Positions 1-6,433 are shown, counted from the first letter of the stretch. The stretch is 14,256 nt of DNA from an uncultured Pseudorhodoferax sp. (GCA_913776795.1 CAJYRH010000520.1:1-14256); one strand, 5' to 3'. Notes: generated from the letters alone by a model not told the origin. Numbers and translations are program-made.

Positions 1-59
1 TGCTTGTATCCTGCGCCCCACCGGCCGCCATGCGATCTGCTTGCACGCCCGGATTGTCT

Positions 60-77
60 GCCGGGCGCCGGCCCGGC
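60..77. repeat. GC-rich inverted repeat upstream of the first gene
   Basis: Seven-base arms (GCCGGGC at 60-66, GCCCGGC at 71-77) flank a 4-nt loop. The hairpin lies about 25 nt before the chosen start at 103. There is no T-run after it, so a classical intrinsic terminator for an upstream gene is not supported. The rest of bases 1-102 shows no convincing promoter or gene. Confidence 0.4.
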
Positions 78-102
78 GCCAATGAGCCCCCCCGATCACC
101 CC

Positions 103-1098
103 ATGAAACTCGCCCCCTACAAGGACGGCTCGCGCGACGGCCAACTCGTCGTCGTCTCGCGCGACCTGGCCAGTGCGCACTACGCCACCCACGCCGCCCA
201 CCGTTTGCAACAGGCGCTGGACGACTGGAACTTCATTGCGCCGCAGCTGCAGGACCTCTCCGATGCGCTGAACGCCGACCGCGCCCGCCACGCCTTCCCG
301 TTCGATCCGCGCCAGTGCATGGCGCCGCTGCCGCGCGCCAGCCACTGGGCGCTGGCCCAGGCCTGGGAACACGGGCTGGAGCCCGCCGAGACCGCCGATC
401 CGCAGTTCCGCCTGGCCGCCGGCGACAGCCTGTGCGGTCCCAGCGATGCGCTGGTGCTGGCGTCCGAACAGCTGGAGATGGACTTCGGGGCCGGCCTGGC
501 CGTCGTCACCGGCGACCTGCCGGCGCGGGCCAGCCCGGCGCAGGCGCTCGACGGTGTGCGCCTGTTGCTGCTTGCCAATGCCGCGCACCTGCACGCGCAG
601 GGCCTGTCGGCCGTGCAACGCCAGCCGGTCACCGCATTCGGCCCGGTCGCCGTGACACCCGATGAACTCGGCGACGCCTGGACGCAGGGCCGCGCGGGGC
701 TGGCCCTGCAGACCAGCTGGAACGGCCGGCGCGTGGGCATTGCCGACGCGGACGAAGACATGCGCTGGAACTTCGGCGAGCTCATCGCCCACCTGTGTGC
801 CACGCGCGGCCTGCGCGCAGGCAGCATCGTCGGCGCCGGCACCGTGCGCCAGCGCGGCGTGGACAACGGCAAGCGGCGCGACTGGCCCAAGGGCTACCAC
901 GCCATCGCCGACAAGCGCGCTTTCGAGCAGGCGCAGGACGGCGAGGCCCGCACCGCCTTCCTGCGCCTGGGCGACACGGTACGCATCGAGATGAAGGACG
1001 GCGGCGGGGCAAGCCTGTTCGGGGCCATCGAGCAGGAGGTGGTCGCGCCCGACGGCGTGCAAGCCAGGCCAGCGGGCATGGCCGCGCCGGTGCAGTAA
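103..1098 (+). CDS. Fumarylacetoacetate hydrolase (FAH) family protein, probably catalytically degenerate
   Basis: A 331-aa protein whose N-terminus (MKLAPYKDGSRDGQLVVVSR), RHAFPFDPRQCMAPLPRA block and C-terminal GDTVRIEMKDGGG / LFGAIEQ segments match the ~330-aa bacterial FAH proteins usually linked to tyrosine/homogentisate breakdown. Family members typically carry an E-x-E metal-ligand pair in a DFEAE-type motif. Here residues 127-131 read DFGAG, so both glutamates are glycines. The usual downstream Asp (LVND) is Ala160 in LLANAA. The QSKP motif with its catalytic Lys is replaced by QRQP (172-175), and the segment between is shortened. An intact reading frame with lost active-site residues suggests a pseudoenzyme or a changed function. 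ATG 103 is preferred because the family N-terminus begins there; ATG 82 in the same frame would add seven residues. No clear Shine-Dalgarno sequence is visible. The fold assignment is strong; activity is doubtful. Confidence 0.85.
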   Translation: MKLAPYKDGSRDGQLVVVSRDLASAHYATHAAHRLQQALDDWNFIAPQLQDLSDALNADRARHAFPFDPRQCMAPLPRASHWALAQAWEHGLEPAETADPQFRLAAGDSLCGPSDALVLASEQLEMDFGAGLAVVTGDLPARASPAQALDGVRLLLLANAAHLHAQGLSAVQRQPVTAFGPVAVTPDELGDAWTQGRAGLALQTSWNGRRVGIADADEDMRWNFGELIAHLCATRGLRAGSIVGAGTVRQRGVDNGKRRDWPKGYHAIADKRAFEQAQDGEARTAFLRLGDTVRIEMKDGGGASLFGAIEQEVVAPDGVQARPAGMAAPVQ

Positions 1099-1129
1099 GC
1101 TGCACGCGCACCCCTGCACCGGTACCAAC

Positions 1130-1136
1130 GAGGAGA
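1130..1136 (+). promoter_or_regulatory. Ribosome binding site of phaM
   Basis: GAGGAGA lies 4 nt before the ATG at 1141. It is one of the few strong Shine-Dalgarno sequences in the window and fixes the start of the PhaM-like gene. Confidence 0.75.
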
Positions 1137-1140
1137 CCCC

Positions 1141-1818
1141 ATGAGCGACGACAGCACCGCCGCCGGATTCGGCAAGTTCGTTCCCGGCTTCGATTTCCTG
1201 CAGAGCCTCGCGAAGGGCGCGGCCAAGAGCATGCCGCAGGTGCCCGGCCTGGGCGGCTGGGTCGCACCCACGCTCAACGTGGAGGACCTGGACAAGCGCA
1301 TCAGCGAGCTCAAGGCCGTGCAGTTCTGGCTGGACCAGAACGCCATGGCGCTCAAGGCCACCATCCAGGCGCTGGAAGTGCAGAAGATGACGTTGGCCAC
1401 GCTCAAGGGCATGAATGTCAGCATGGCCGAGGTGGCCAAGGCATTCACCGTGCAGCCCAGTGAGGCCGCCGAGCCCCGCACGCCAGCGGCCCGGCCCGCG
1501 CCCGAGCCGGCGCCGGCGCCGGAGCCGGGGCCCGCTGCGCAGGCCCCTGCCGTGGAGGCTGGCGAAGCCCAGGCCGATGCCGATGCTGCGCGCCCGGGCG
1601 TCATCGACGCCATGCAGTGGTGGGGCGCGCTGACACAGCAGTTCCAGCAGATCGCGGCCAACGCCATGAAGGAAGCCGCCGTCCGCGCCACGCCCGAGCC
1701 GGCGACCGCCCCTGCCCCGGCGCGTGGGCGCGCCCCTGCCCGCAAGGCGCCCGCCGCCGCGAAGAAGGCTGCTGCGAAGGCGGCCACGAAAGCGGCACCG
1801 CGCAAGCGCGCCGGCTGA
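1141..1818 (+). CDS. phaM: PhaM-like polyhydroxyalkanoate granule regulatory protein
   Basis: A 225-aa protein with the PhaM layout. The N-terminal helical region (about 1-105) includes the conserved stretch PGFDFLQSL and the segment NVEDLDKRISELKAVQFWL. A Pro/Ala/Glu-rich linker covers about 108-150, a short helix with DAMQWWGALTQQFQQIA lies around 156-172, and a histone-H1-like Ala/Lys/Arg tail (about 194-225, with AKKA/PAAAKK repeats) ends the protein. In Cupriavidus necator, PhaM binds PHA synthase PhaC and activates it, and its basic tail ties PHA granules to the nucleoid so they are shared between daughter cells. The same role is inferred here. A strong ribosome binding site precedes ATG 1141. 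The gene is 42 nt downstream of the FAH-like gene. The stop codon lies in a 12-bp tandem repeat, and a second in-frame TGA follows 12 nt later. No PHA synthase or phasin gene is in the window. Confidence 0.88.
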   Translation: MSDDSTAAGFGKFVPGFDFLQSLAKGAAKSMPQVPGLGGWVAPTLNVEDLDKRISELKAVQFWLDQNAMALKATIQALEVQKMTLATLKGMNVSMAEVAKAFTVQPSEAAEPRTPAARPAPEPAPAPEPGPAAQAPAVEAGEAQADADAARPGVIDAMQWWGALTQQFQQIAANAMKEAAVRATPEPATAPAPARGRAPARKAPAAAKKAAAKAATKAAPRKRAG

Positions 1819-1839
1819 CACGCCGGCTGACGCGCCGGC
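1809..1839 (+). repeat. 12-bp tandem repeat over the phaM stop codon
   Basis: CGCCGGCTGACA (1809-1820) is followed by CGCCGGCTGACG (1821-1832) and a partial third unit CGCCGGC (1833-1839). Each full unit contains TGA in the phaM frame, so the gene has two in-frame stops 12 nt apart. GCCGGC is self-complementary and could form hairpins. It looks like local replication slippage. Confidence 0.7.
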
Positions 1840-1870
1840 GCAGCCCGGCCATGCAGGCCTTGGGGCCAAA

Positions 1871-1887
1871 GGCGGCGGCCCGCCGCC
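1871..1887 (+). repeat. GC hairpin just upstream of the FIST gene
   Basis: GGCGGC (1871-1876) and GCCGCC (1882-1887) pair around a 5-nt loop. The hairpin ends 16 nt before ATG 1904. There is no following T-run, so a terminator is unlikely. It could affect ribosome access to the FIST start, which lacks an obvious Shine-Dalgarno sequence. Confidence 0.35.
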
Positions 1888-1903
1888 GTGGCACGATGGC
1901 GCC

Positions 1904-3172
1904 ATGAAGCTTTTTCCCTACGCCCACGCGACCCACCCCCAGTGGCGCATGGCCGCCGGCCTGGTGCTGGCGCAGCTGCGCGCGCAACTGGCCCTGCCGG
2001 ATTACGCGAGTGCACCCACGCTGGCGCTGCTCTACATCACCGACCACTACGCCAGCGCGGCGCAGGACATCCTGGACCATCTGGGCGCCGAACTGCCCGA
2101 GGTGACGGACTGGTCCGGTACGGTCGGCGTGGGCATCGCCGCCAACAACGTCGAGTACTTCGACGAGCCGGCCATGGCCGTCATGCTTTTGGGCGTGCCG
2201 GCGCACCAGTACCGCGTGTTCTCGGGCGTGGCTCCGCTGGGCATGGCCTTCGAGGCGCACACGGCGCTGGTTCATGCCGATGGCACCACCCAGGATCTGG
2301 CGGAACTCGTGGCCGAGATGGCGGGCCGCACCGACACCGGGTACCTCTTTGGCGGCCTGGCGTCCAGCCGCGCCGATGTCGTGCAGTTCGCCACCGGGGG
2401 CAACGGCAACATCAAGGGCCAGGGCGGGGCGCGCGGCGTGTTCCATGGCGGGCTGTCGGGCGTGGCCTTCACGCAGGAAGTGGCGCTGCATTCGCGCGTC
2501 ACGCAGGGCTGCCAGCCGATCGCGCCCGAGCGCAGCGTGACCGCTTGCGAGGGCAACGTGGTCACGGCACTGGATGGCGCGCCTGCACTGCAGGTGCTGC
2601 TGGCAGACCTGGGCGTCTCGCTGGACGAACCGCGCGAGGCCCTGGGACGCGTGCGCGCCACGCTGGCCGGCCTGCGTGCGGCGCCCGGCGCCGAGGGCAG
2701 CGACGCCGTGCGCCGGCCCGGCAGCTTCGGCCCGGACGTGCGCGTGCGCCACATCATCGGCCTGGACCCGGCGCGCCAGGGCGTGGCCATCGCCGAGGCC
2801 CTGGAGGTCGGCATGCGGCTGTCGTTCTGCCAACGCAATGCGCAGGCCGCGCGGGCCGACCTCGTGCGGGTCTGCGCCGAGATCCGCGAGGAACTGGAGC
2901 CCGAGGAGATGCCGGCCGACGCCGCCCTGGCCATGGCAGGCAACCCGGCTGCCTCGGCGCCGCATCCGGCCCGGCGCATGGCCGGCGCCGTCTATGTGAG
3001 CTGCGCGAGTCGCGGCGGCGGCCACTTCGGCGGCCCCAGCGCCGAACTGCAGATCGTGCGCCACGCGCTCGGCGACGTGCCGCTGGTGGGCTTCTTCGCT
3101 GGCGGCGAGATCGCGCGCCACCATTTGTATGGCTACACGGGCGTGCTGACGGTGTTCACCGCCAGCGATTGA
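1904..3172 (+). CDS. FIST N-terminal/C-terminal domain protein (putative small-ligand sensor)
   Basis: A 422-aa soluble protein with no signal peptide or membrane segment. The N-terminal half (about 35-230) has the FIST_N pattern: hydrophobic strands (TLALLYITDHY), a WSGTVGVGI segment, then LFGGLASSR and the glycine-rich VFHGGLSGVAF. The C-terminal half (about 235-415) fits FIST_C, ending in GGGHFGGPSAELQ, VGFFAGGEIA and the closing LYGYTGVLTVF strand. FIST domains are proposed to sense small ligands such as amino acids and are often fused to signalling output modules. This copy has no attached output domain, so any partner is unknown. ATG 1904 is chosen because the conserved protein starts there; the open frame extends upstream but with low-complexity Arg/Pro sequence typical of a shadow. 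The gene is 85 nt after phaM, possibly cotranscribed, and ends 3 nt from the convergent DUF3830 gene. Confidence 0.87.
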   Translation: MKLFPYAHATHPQWRMAAGLVLAQLRAQLALPDYASAPTLALLYITDHYASAAQDILDHLGAELPEVTDWSGTVGVGIAANNVEYFDEPAMAVMLLGVPAHQYRVFSGVAPLGMAFEAHTALVHADGTTQDLAELVAEMAGRTDTGYLFGGLASSRADVVQFATGGNGNIKGQGGARGVFHGGLSGVAFTQEVALHSRVTQGCQPIAPERSVTACEGNVVTALDGAPALQVLLADLGVSLDEPREALGRVRATLAGLRAAPGAEGSDAVRRPGSFGPDVRVRHIIGLDPARQGVAIAEALEVGMRLSFCQRNAQAARADLVRVCAEIREELEPEEMPADAALAMAGNPAASAPHPARRMAGAVYVSCASRGGGHFGGPSAELQIVRHALGDVPLVGFFAGGEIARHHLYGYTGVLTVFTASD

Positions 3173-3175
3173 GCG

Positions 3176-3604
3176 TCAGTCCAGGCGCTCGAACAGGATG
3201 TCCTGCGCGCCTTCCCACAGCACCTTGCGGCCCAGCGTGCGCAGCTGTTCCCTGCCTTCCACGATGGTCAGGAAGTGGTTGCCGGCCAGCTGGCCCATCT
3301 TGCTGGCGAAGCTGCAGGCGCCGTAGGCCAGGATGATTTCGGTTTCGCTGTAGCCGCCCGGGTAGAACAGGATGTCGCCCACCGAGGGGTGGCTGGTGTG
3401 GTTCTCGAAGCCCACGGGCTCGCCGTCCAGCGCCAGCTTCCACTCGCCCAGCGGCACCCAGCAGCCTTCGCCGCTCCAGCGCACATGGATGATCTTCTCC
3501 CGGTAGGGCAACAGGGACAGAAACGCCGCGACGGTCTTGGGCGCGTCGGGATGGGTCTCGGCGACGAAGCAGTGGCCACCGGCCTGGATGCGGATGCGGG
3601 TCAT
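3176..3604 (-). CDS. DUF3830 family protein (cyclophilin-like fold)
   Basis: A 142-aa protein matching the DUF3830 family. It starts MTRIRIQAGGH and has the middle motif HVRWSGEGCWVPLG, then ENHTSHPSVGDILFYPGGYS and the late segment EIILAYGACSFASKMGQLAG. The family is predicted to share a cyclophilin-like beta-barrel fold; no biochemical activity is established to my knowledge. There is no signal peptide, so it is cytoplasmic. It is the last gene of the leftward operon, starting 12 nt after the ABC ATPase stop. That position suggests a role with the imported compound or its first metabolite, perhaps as a small-molecule binding or isomerising protein; this is inference. No Shine-Dalgarno sequence is evident before ATG 3604. 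It overlaps nothing, but its stop is 3 nt from that of the opposing FIST gene. Confidence 0.85.
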   Translation of the reverse strand: MTRIRIQAGGHCFVAETHPDAPKTVAAFLSLLPYREKIIHVRWSGEGCWVPLGEWKLALDGEPVGFENHTSHPSVGDILFYPGGYSETEIILAYGACSFASKMGQLAGNHFLTIVEGREQLRTLGRKVLWEGAQDILFERLD

Positions 3605-3616
3605 GGGGTGAAGGGC

Positions 3617-4387
3617 TCAGTCGAGCAGCTGGCTCAGGAAGCTGCGGGTGCGCTCGTGGCGCGGGTTGGTGAAGAATTCCTGCGGCGGCGCCTCTTCGAC
3701 GATGCTGCCGCGGTCCATGAAGATGATGCGGTTGGCCACCTGGCGCGCGAAGTTCATCTCGTGCGTGACCGACAGCATGGTCATGCCGTCCTCGGCCAGC
3801 GAGACCATGGTGTCCAGCACCTCCTTGACCATCTCGGGGTCCAGCGCCGAGGTCGGCTCGTCGAACAGCATGACCTTGGGCCCCATGCACAGCGCGCGCG
3901 CGATGGCCACGCGCTGCTGCTGCCCGCCCGAGAGCTCCGACGGGTACTTGTGCGCCTGCTCGGGAATGCGCACACGCTCCAGGTAGGACATGGCCACCTC
4001 GCGTGCCTCCTTGGGGCTGTACTTCTTGCTCCAGATCGGCGCCAGCGTGCAGTTCTCCAGGATGGTCAGGTGCGGGAACAGGTTGAAGTGCTGGAACACC
4101 ATGCCCACGTCGCGGCGCACGCTGTCGATGCGGCGCATGTCGTCGGTCAGCTCCACGCAGTTCACGACGATGTTGCCGCCCTGGTGTTCCTCGAGCCGGT
4201 TGATGCAGCGCAGCAGCGTGGACTTGCCCGAGCCCGAGGGGCCGCAGACCACGATGCGCTCGCCGCGGCGCACCTCCAGGTTGATGTCCTTGAGCACCTG
4301 GAAGTCGCCGTACCACTTCTGCACGTTGACCATGCGGATGACGAGCTCGCCGGACGCTGCGGCGGAGGAGGGGGCGGTGGCGGTCAT
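3617..4387 (-). CDS. Amino-acid-type ABC transporter ATP-binding protein
   Basis: A 256-aa ATPase of the GlnQ/HisP (polar amino acid uptake) family. It carries Walker [10 protein letters not shown] (49-57), Q-loop Gln99 in [10 protein letters not shown], signature LSGGQQQ (152-158), Walker B VMLFDE (172-177) with catalytic Glu177, D-loop SALD (180-183) and switch His209 in SVTHEM. All catalytic elements are intact. It powers import across the inner membrane. The matching binding protein (11124-11966) and permease (11988-12695) are on the other side of the divergent promoter; no other ATPase gene is in the window, so these three probably form one importer. The frame is open back to 4492, but ATG 4387 gives the usual family length and avoids overlap with the upstream aldolase-family gene, which stops at 4407. 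The gap to that gene is 19 nt. Confidence 0.95.
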   Translation of the reverse strand: MTATAPSSAAASGELVIRMVNVQKWYGDFQVLKDINLEVRRGERIVVCGPSGSGKSTLLRCINRLEEHQGGNIVVNCVELTDDMRRIDSVRRDVGMVFQHFNLFPHLTILENCTLAPIWSKKYSPKEAREVAMSYLERVRIPEQAHKYPSELSGGQQQRVAIARALCMGPKVMLFDEPTSALDPEMVKEVLDTMVSLAEDGMTMLSVTHEMNFARQVANRIIFMDRGSIVEEAPPQEFFTNPRHERTRSFLSQLLD

Positions 4388-4406
4388 GGCGGGTGGTGCG
4401 GCAGGG

Positions 4407-5291
4407 TCAGGAGGGAACGTGCAGGCCGAGCTCGGCCACGATGCGGCGGGCGGCAGCATGGCCTTCGGGGCCGAGCGGCAGCCGCGGCGCACGCGGGCCG
4501 CCGACCGGCAGGCCCATGGCGGCCAGCAGCGCCTTGGTGCCGGCCACGTAGGACTGGCCGGCGACGAAGTCGATCATCGGGAAGTGGCGGAACGCGATCT
4601 CGCGCGCCTCGACGAAGCGGCCGGCCTCGACCAGCGTGTAGATGCGCGCCATCTCGGCCGGCGCACCATTGGAGGGCACGGCGGCCCAGCCGACCGCGCC
4701 TTCGGCGAAAGATTCGTAGCCCATGATGCCGCCGAAGACCTGCATGCGTCCCTTGCTGAGCCGGATGATGTCGCGCACGCGCGTCACCTCCAGCGTCGAT
4801 TCCTTGATGTAACGGCAGTTGTCGATCTCGGCAATGCGCGCCACCAGCGGCGGGCGCAGGTCGATGTTGGTCACGGCCGGGTTGTTGTAGACCATGATGG
4901 GGATGCCGATCGCGTCCGAGATCGCGCGGTAGTGCGCCAATACCTCCTCGTCCGTCGGCGTGCAGTAGAACGGCGGCAGCACCATCACGCCATCGGCGCC
5001 CAGCGACTCGGCCAGCCGGCTGCGCGCCACGGCCACGCGGGTGTCCTCGGCCGTGGTGCCGATCAGCACGGGCACGCGGCCGGCGGCGCGCCGCACCACG
5101 GTCTGCGCGACCAGCGCGTACTCCTCGTCGCTGAGCGACAGGAACTCGCCCGTCGAGCCCAGCGGGATCAGGCCGTGGATGCCGGCCTCGATCTGCCAGT
5201 CCACATAGCGTTCGAGCGTGGCCAGGTCCAGCGCGCCCTCGGCGTCGAAGGGCGTGACCATGATGGTGTAGGTGCCGCGCAATGGCTTCAT
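4407..5291 (-). CDS. Dihydrodipicolinate synthase family protein (Schiff-base aldolase/dehydratase), copy 1
   Basis: A 294-aa TIM-barrel enzyme of the DapA/N-acetylneuraminate lyase superfamily. Visible signatures are GSTGE (45-49, pyruvate-carboxylate binding), Tyr109 in PPFYC, Tyr135 in VYNNP and the Schiff-base lysine Lys163 in YIKES. The enzyme should therefore form a pyruvate-type Schiff base and be active. The Arg that follows the catalytic Tyr in true DapA (YNVPSRTG in E. coli, binding the aspartate-semialdehyde carboxylate) is absent; the equivalent stretch is YNNPAVTN. It is thus more likely a catabolic 2-keto acid aldolase, dehydratase or deaminase than the lysine-biosynthesis enzyme. 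It lies between the second paralogue (24-nt gap) and the ABC ATPase (19-nt gap) in the LacI-controlled leftward operon. A purine-rich leader precedes ATG 5291. The substrate cannot be deduced from sequence. Confidence 0.92.
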   Translation of the reverse strand: MKPLRGTYTIMVTPFDAEGALDLATLERYVDWQIEAGIHGLIPLGSTGEFLSLSDEEYALVAQTVVRRAAGRVPVLIGTTAEDTRVAVARSRLAESLGADGVMVLPPFYCTPTDEEVLAHYRAISDAIGIPIMVYNNPAVTNIDLRPPLVARIAEIDNCRYIKESTLEVTRVRDIIRLSKGRMQVFGGIMGYESFAEGAVGWAAVPSNGAPAEMARIYTLVEAGRFVEAREIAFRHFPMIDFVAGQSYVAGTKALLAAMGLPVGGPRAPRLPLGPEGHAAARRIVAELGLHVPS

Positions 5292-5315
5292 CGGTTGCTT
5301 CTTTTCTTCAATGGA

Positions 5316-6248
5316 TCAGGCGGCCAGCAGGCCGGACGCGACCAGCGCGGCGCGGATGCCGACGACTTCGGCTTCGGGCACCGGCAGCAGCGGCTCGCGC
5401 GGTGCCGGATGGGCGAGCCGGCCCAGCAGGTGCAGGGCCGTCTTCATGCGGTTGTGGATGTCGCAGCCGGGCGCGCGGTAGAACGCGCGGCACAGCGGCT
5501 GCAGCCGGGCGTTGATCGCACGCGCGGCGGCCAGCTGGCCGGCCTGCATGGCCTCGTGGAGCGCCACCAGCAGCGGTGCGGCCACGCTGCCCAGGCCCGA
5601 CAGGATGCCCTGGCCGCCATAGGCCAGCGAGGCCATGAGCCAGCTGTTGTTGCTGCTGAGCATGGCCACGGGCCGGGGCAGGGCGGCCAGGGTGGCCAGC
5701 ACGTCCTCGTACAGGTCCGGCGCGTCGCTGCCGTCCTTGACGGCGACGATCTGCGGGTTGTCTTCGCAGAGCTGGCGCATCAGCGCAGGGCCGAAGGCCT
5801 GGCCGGAAGCGCGCGACAGCTGGAACAGCACGATGGGCAGCGCGCTGGCCGCGGCGACCTCGCCGACGAAGCGGCGCGCCATCTCGGGCCGGGCCGCGCT
5901 GCTGTGCGCGAACAGCGCGGGCGGGAACAGCAGCAGGCCGGCCGCACCGGCGGCCGCGGCCTCGCGCGCCAGCTTGCGCGCACCGCGGGTGTCGTCGGCC
6001 ACCACGCCGGCCACGACCGGCACCGTGCCGGCGGCCTCGGTGGCCAGTGCCACCACGCGGCTGCGCTCGGCATGGTCCAGCGAACTGGTCTCGCCGGCAT
6101 GGCCGTTCACCACCACGGCCTGCACGCCGCGCGTGCCGGCCACCTCTGCCACATGGGCGTGCAGCGCGGCCGTGTCGATGTCGCCCGTGGGCGAGAAGGG
6201 GGTCAGCGTGGCCGGCCAGATGCCGCCAACGGGAATGCGCAAAGCCAT
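5316..6248 (-). CDS. Dihydrodipicolinate synthase family protein, copy 2, atypical active site
   Basis: A 310-aa protein of the DapA/NAL superfamily and the first gene of the leftward operon, starting at ATG 6248. The Schiff-base lysine is kept (Lys171 in VAVKDGS). The GTTGE motif is GHAGE (49-53), so the second catalytic Thr of the DapA triad is Ala51. The tyrosine of the YN-P motif is Phe142 in VLFQLS, and the Tyr pair after the TP/PP motif is replaced by ALF (111-113). The proton-relay residues of classical DapA are therefore missing, although a Schiff base could still form. The sequence differs widely from its neighbour at 4407-5291, so the two are not recent duplicates and probably catalyse different steps or form a hetero-oligomer. 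No Shine-Dalgarno sequence is obvious. Operator O1 lies 43 nt upstream of the start. Confidence 0.88.
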   Translation of the reverse strand: MALRIPVGGIWPATLTPFSPTGDIDTAALHAHVAEVAGTRGVQAVVVNGHAGETSSLDHAERSRVVALATEAAGTVPVVAGVVADDTRGARKLAREAAAAGAAGLLLFPPALFAHSSAARPEMARRFVGEVAAASALPIVLFQLSRASGQAFGPALMRQLCEDNPQIVAVKDGSDAPDLYEDVLATLAALPRPVAMLSSNNSWLMASLAYGGQGILSGLGSVAAPLLVALHEAMQAGQLAAARAINARLQPLCRAFYRAPGCDIHNRMKTALHLLGRLAHPAPREPLLPVPEAEVVGIRAALVASGLLAA

Positions 6249-6276
6249 GTCGGTCCAGGGTCAGTCGAGGCGGCGC

Positions 6277-6306
6277 AGTATGAAACGGCCATGCAATCGT
6301 TTGCAA
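6277..6306 (-). promoter_or_regulatory. Candidate promoter of the leftward operon
   Basis: On the minus strand, TTGCAA (6306-6301, 4/6 to the -35 consensus) is followed 18 bp later by CATACT (6282-6277, 4/6 to -10). The -35 box overlaps operator O1, so a bound LacI-family protein would block it. The match is weak and rests partly on its position. Confidence 0.3.
6292..6305. promoter_or_regulatory. LacI-type operator O1
   Basis: TGCAATCGTTTGCA is a near-perfect palindrome with 5-bp arms TGCAA/TTGCA around a central CG, the classic LacI-family operator shape. An identical copy (O2) is 89 bp away. It lies 43 nt before the start of the first leftward gene, in the expected place to control that operon. 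Confidence 0.85.
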
Positions 6307-6349
6307 ATTTTGACGGCCATTTCCCGACTATTTTGCAAGACTATGCCAA

Positions 6350-6364
6350 TTTTCAGTTTGAAAA
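6350..6364. repeat. AT-rich interrupted palindrome between the two operators
   Basis: TTTTCA and TGAAAA form perfect 6-bp arms around GTT, inside the AT-rich divergent region and overlapping the candidate -35 box of the regulator gene. It does not match the LacI-type operators, so it may be a site for a second regulator, or chance in AT-rich sequence. Confidence 0.4.
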
Positions 6365-6386
6365 CGTTAGGATAAAAAAATGCAAT
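6358..6386 (+). promoter_or_regulatory. Candidate promoter of the lacI-family gene and rightward operon
   Basis: TTGAAA (6358-6363, 5/6 to TTGACA) and TGCAAT (6381-6386, 4/6 to TATAAT) are separated by exactly 17 bp. The -10 box is the left half of operator O2, which predicts autorepression. The region is AT-rich compared with the rest of the window. Confidence 0.5.
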
Positions 6387-6394
6387 CGTTTGCA
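6381..6394. promoter_or_regulatory. LacI-type operator O2
   Basis: A second exact copy of TGCAATCGTTTGCA; with the preceding A, 15 bp are identical to O1. It is 50 nt upstream of the lacI-family start and overlaps the candidate -10 box. Two identical operators, one facing each divergent operon, indicate co-control of both by the adjacent regulator. Confidence 0.85.
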
Positions 6395-6413
6395 CAAATC
6401 TCGACAAATCTTG
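6394..6413. repeat. 10-bp tandem repeat next to O2
   Basis: ACAAATCTCG (6394-6403) is followed directly by ACAAATCTTG (6404-6413), with one mismatch. The 10-bp period places both copies on nearly the same DNA face. The repeat abuts O2 and would lie at the start of the predicted transcript. Confidence 0.6.
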
Positions 6414-6433
6414 CACCAAGCCGGGGCGTTCGC

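Noticed and set aside
1090..1105. GTGCAG/CTGCAC inverted repeat around the FAH-like gene stop codon
   Set aside because: Only 6-bp arms and a 4-nt loop with no T-run; a terminator cannot be supported and the phaM gene follows closely.
1481..1590. GC-rich repetitive DNA in the middle of phaM
   Set aside because: It is the Pro/Ala/Glu linker coding sequence, normal for PhaM proteins, not a mobile or regulatory repeat.
1601..3124. A 507-codon minus-strand frame and a 482-codon plus-strand frame (1888-3336) over the FIST gene
   Set aside because: Only the frame from 1904 to 3172 shows FIST motifs; the others are compositional shadows.
4407..5291. Calling copy 1 the lysine-biosynthesis enzyme DapA
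   Set aside because: The substrate-carboxylate Arg after the catalytic Tyr is absent, and it sits in a LacI-controlled transport operon.
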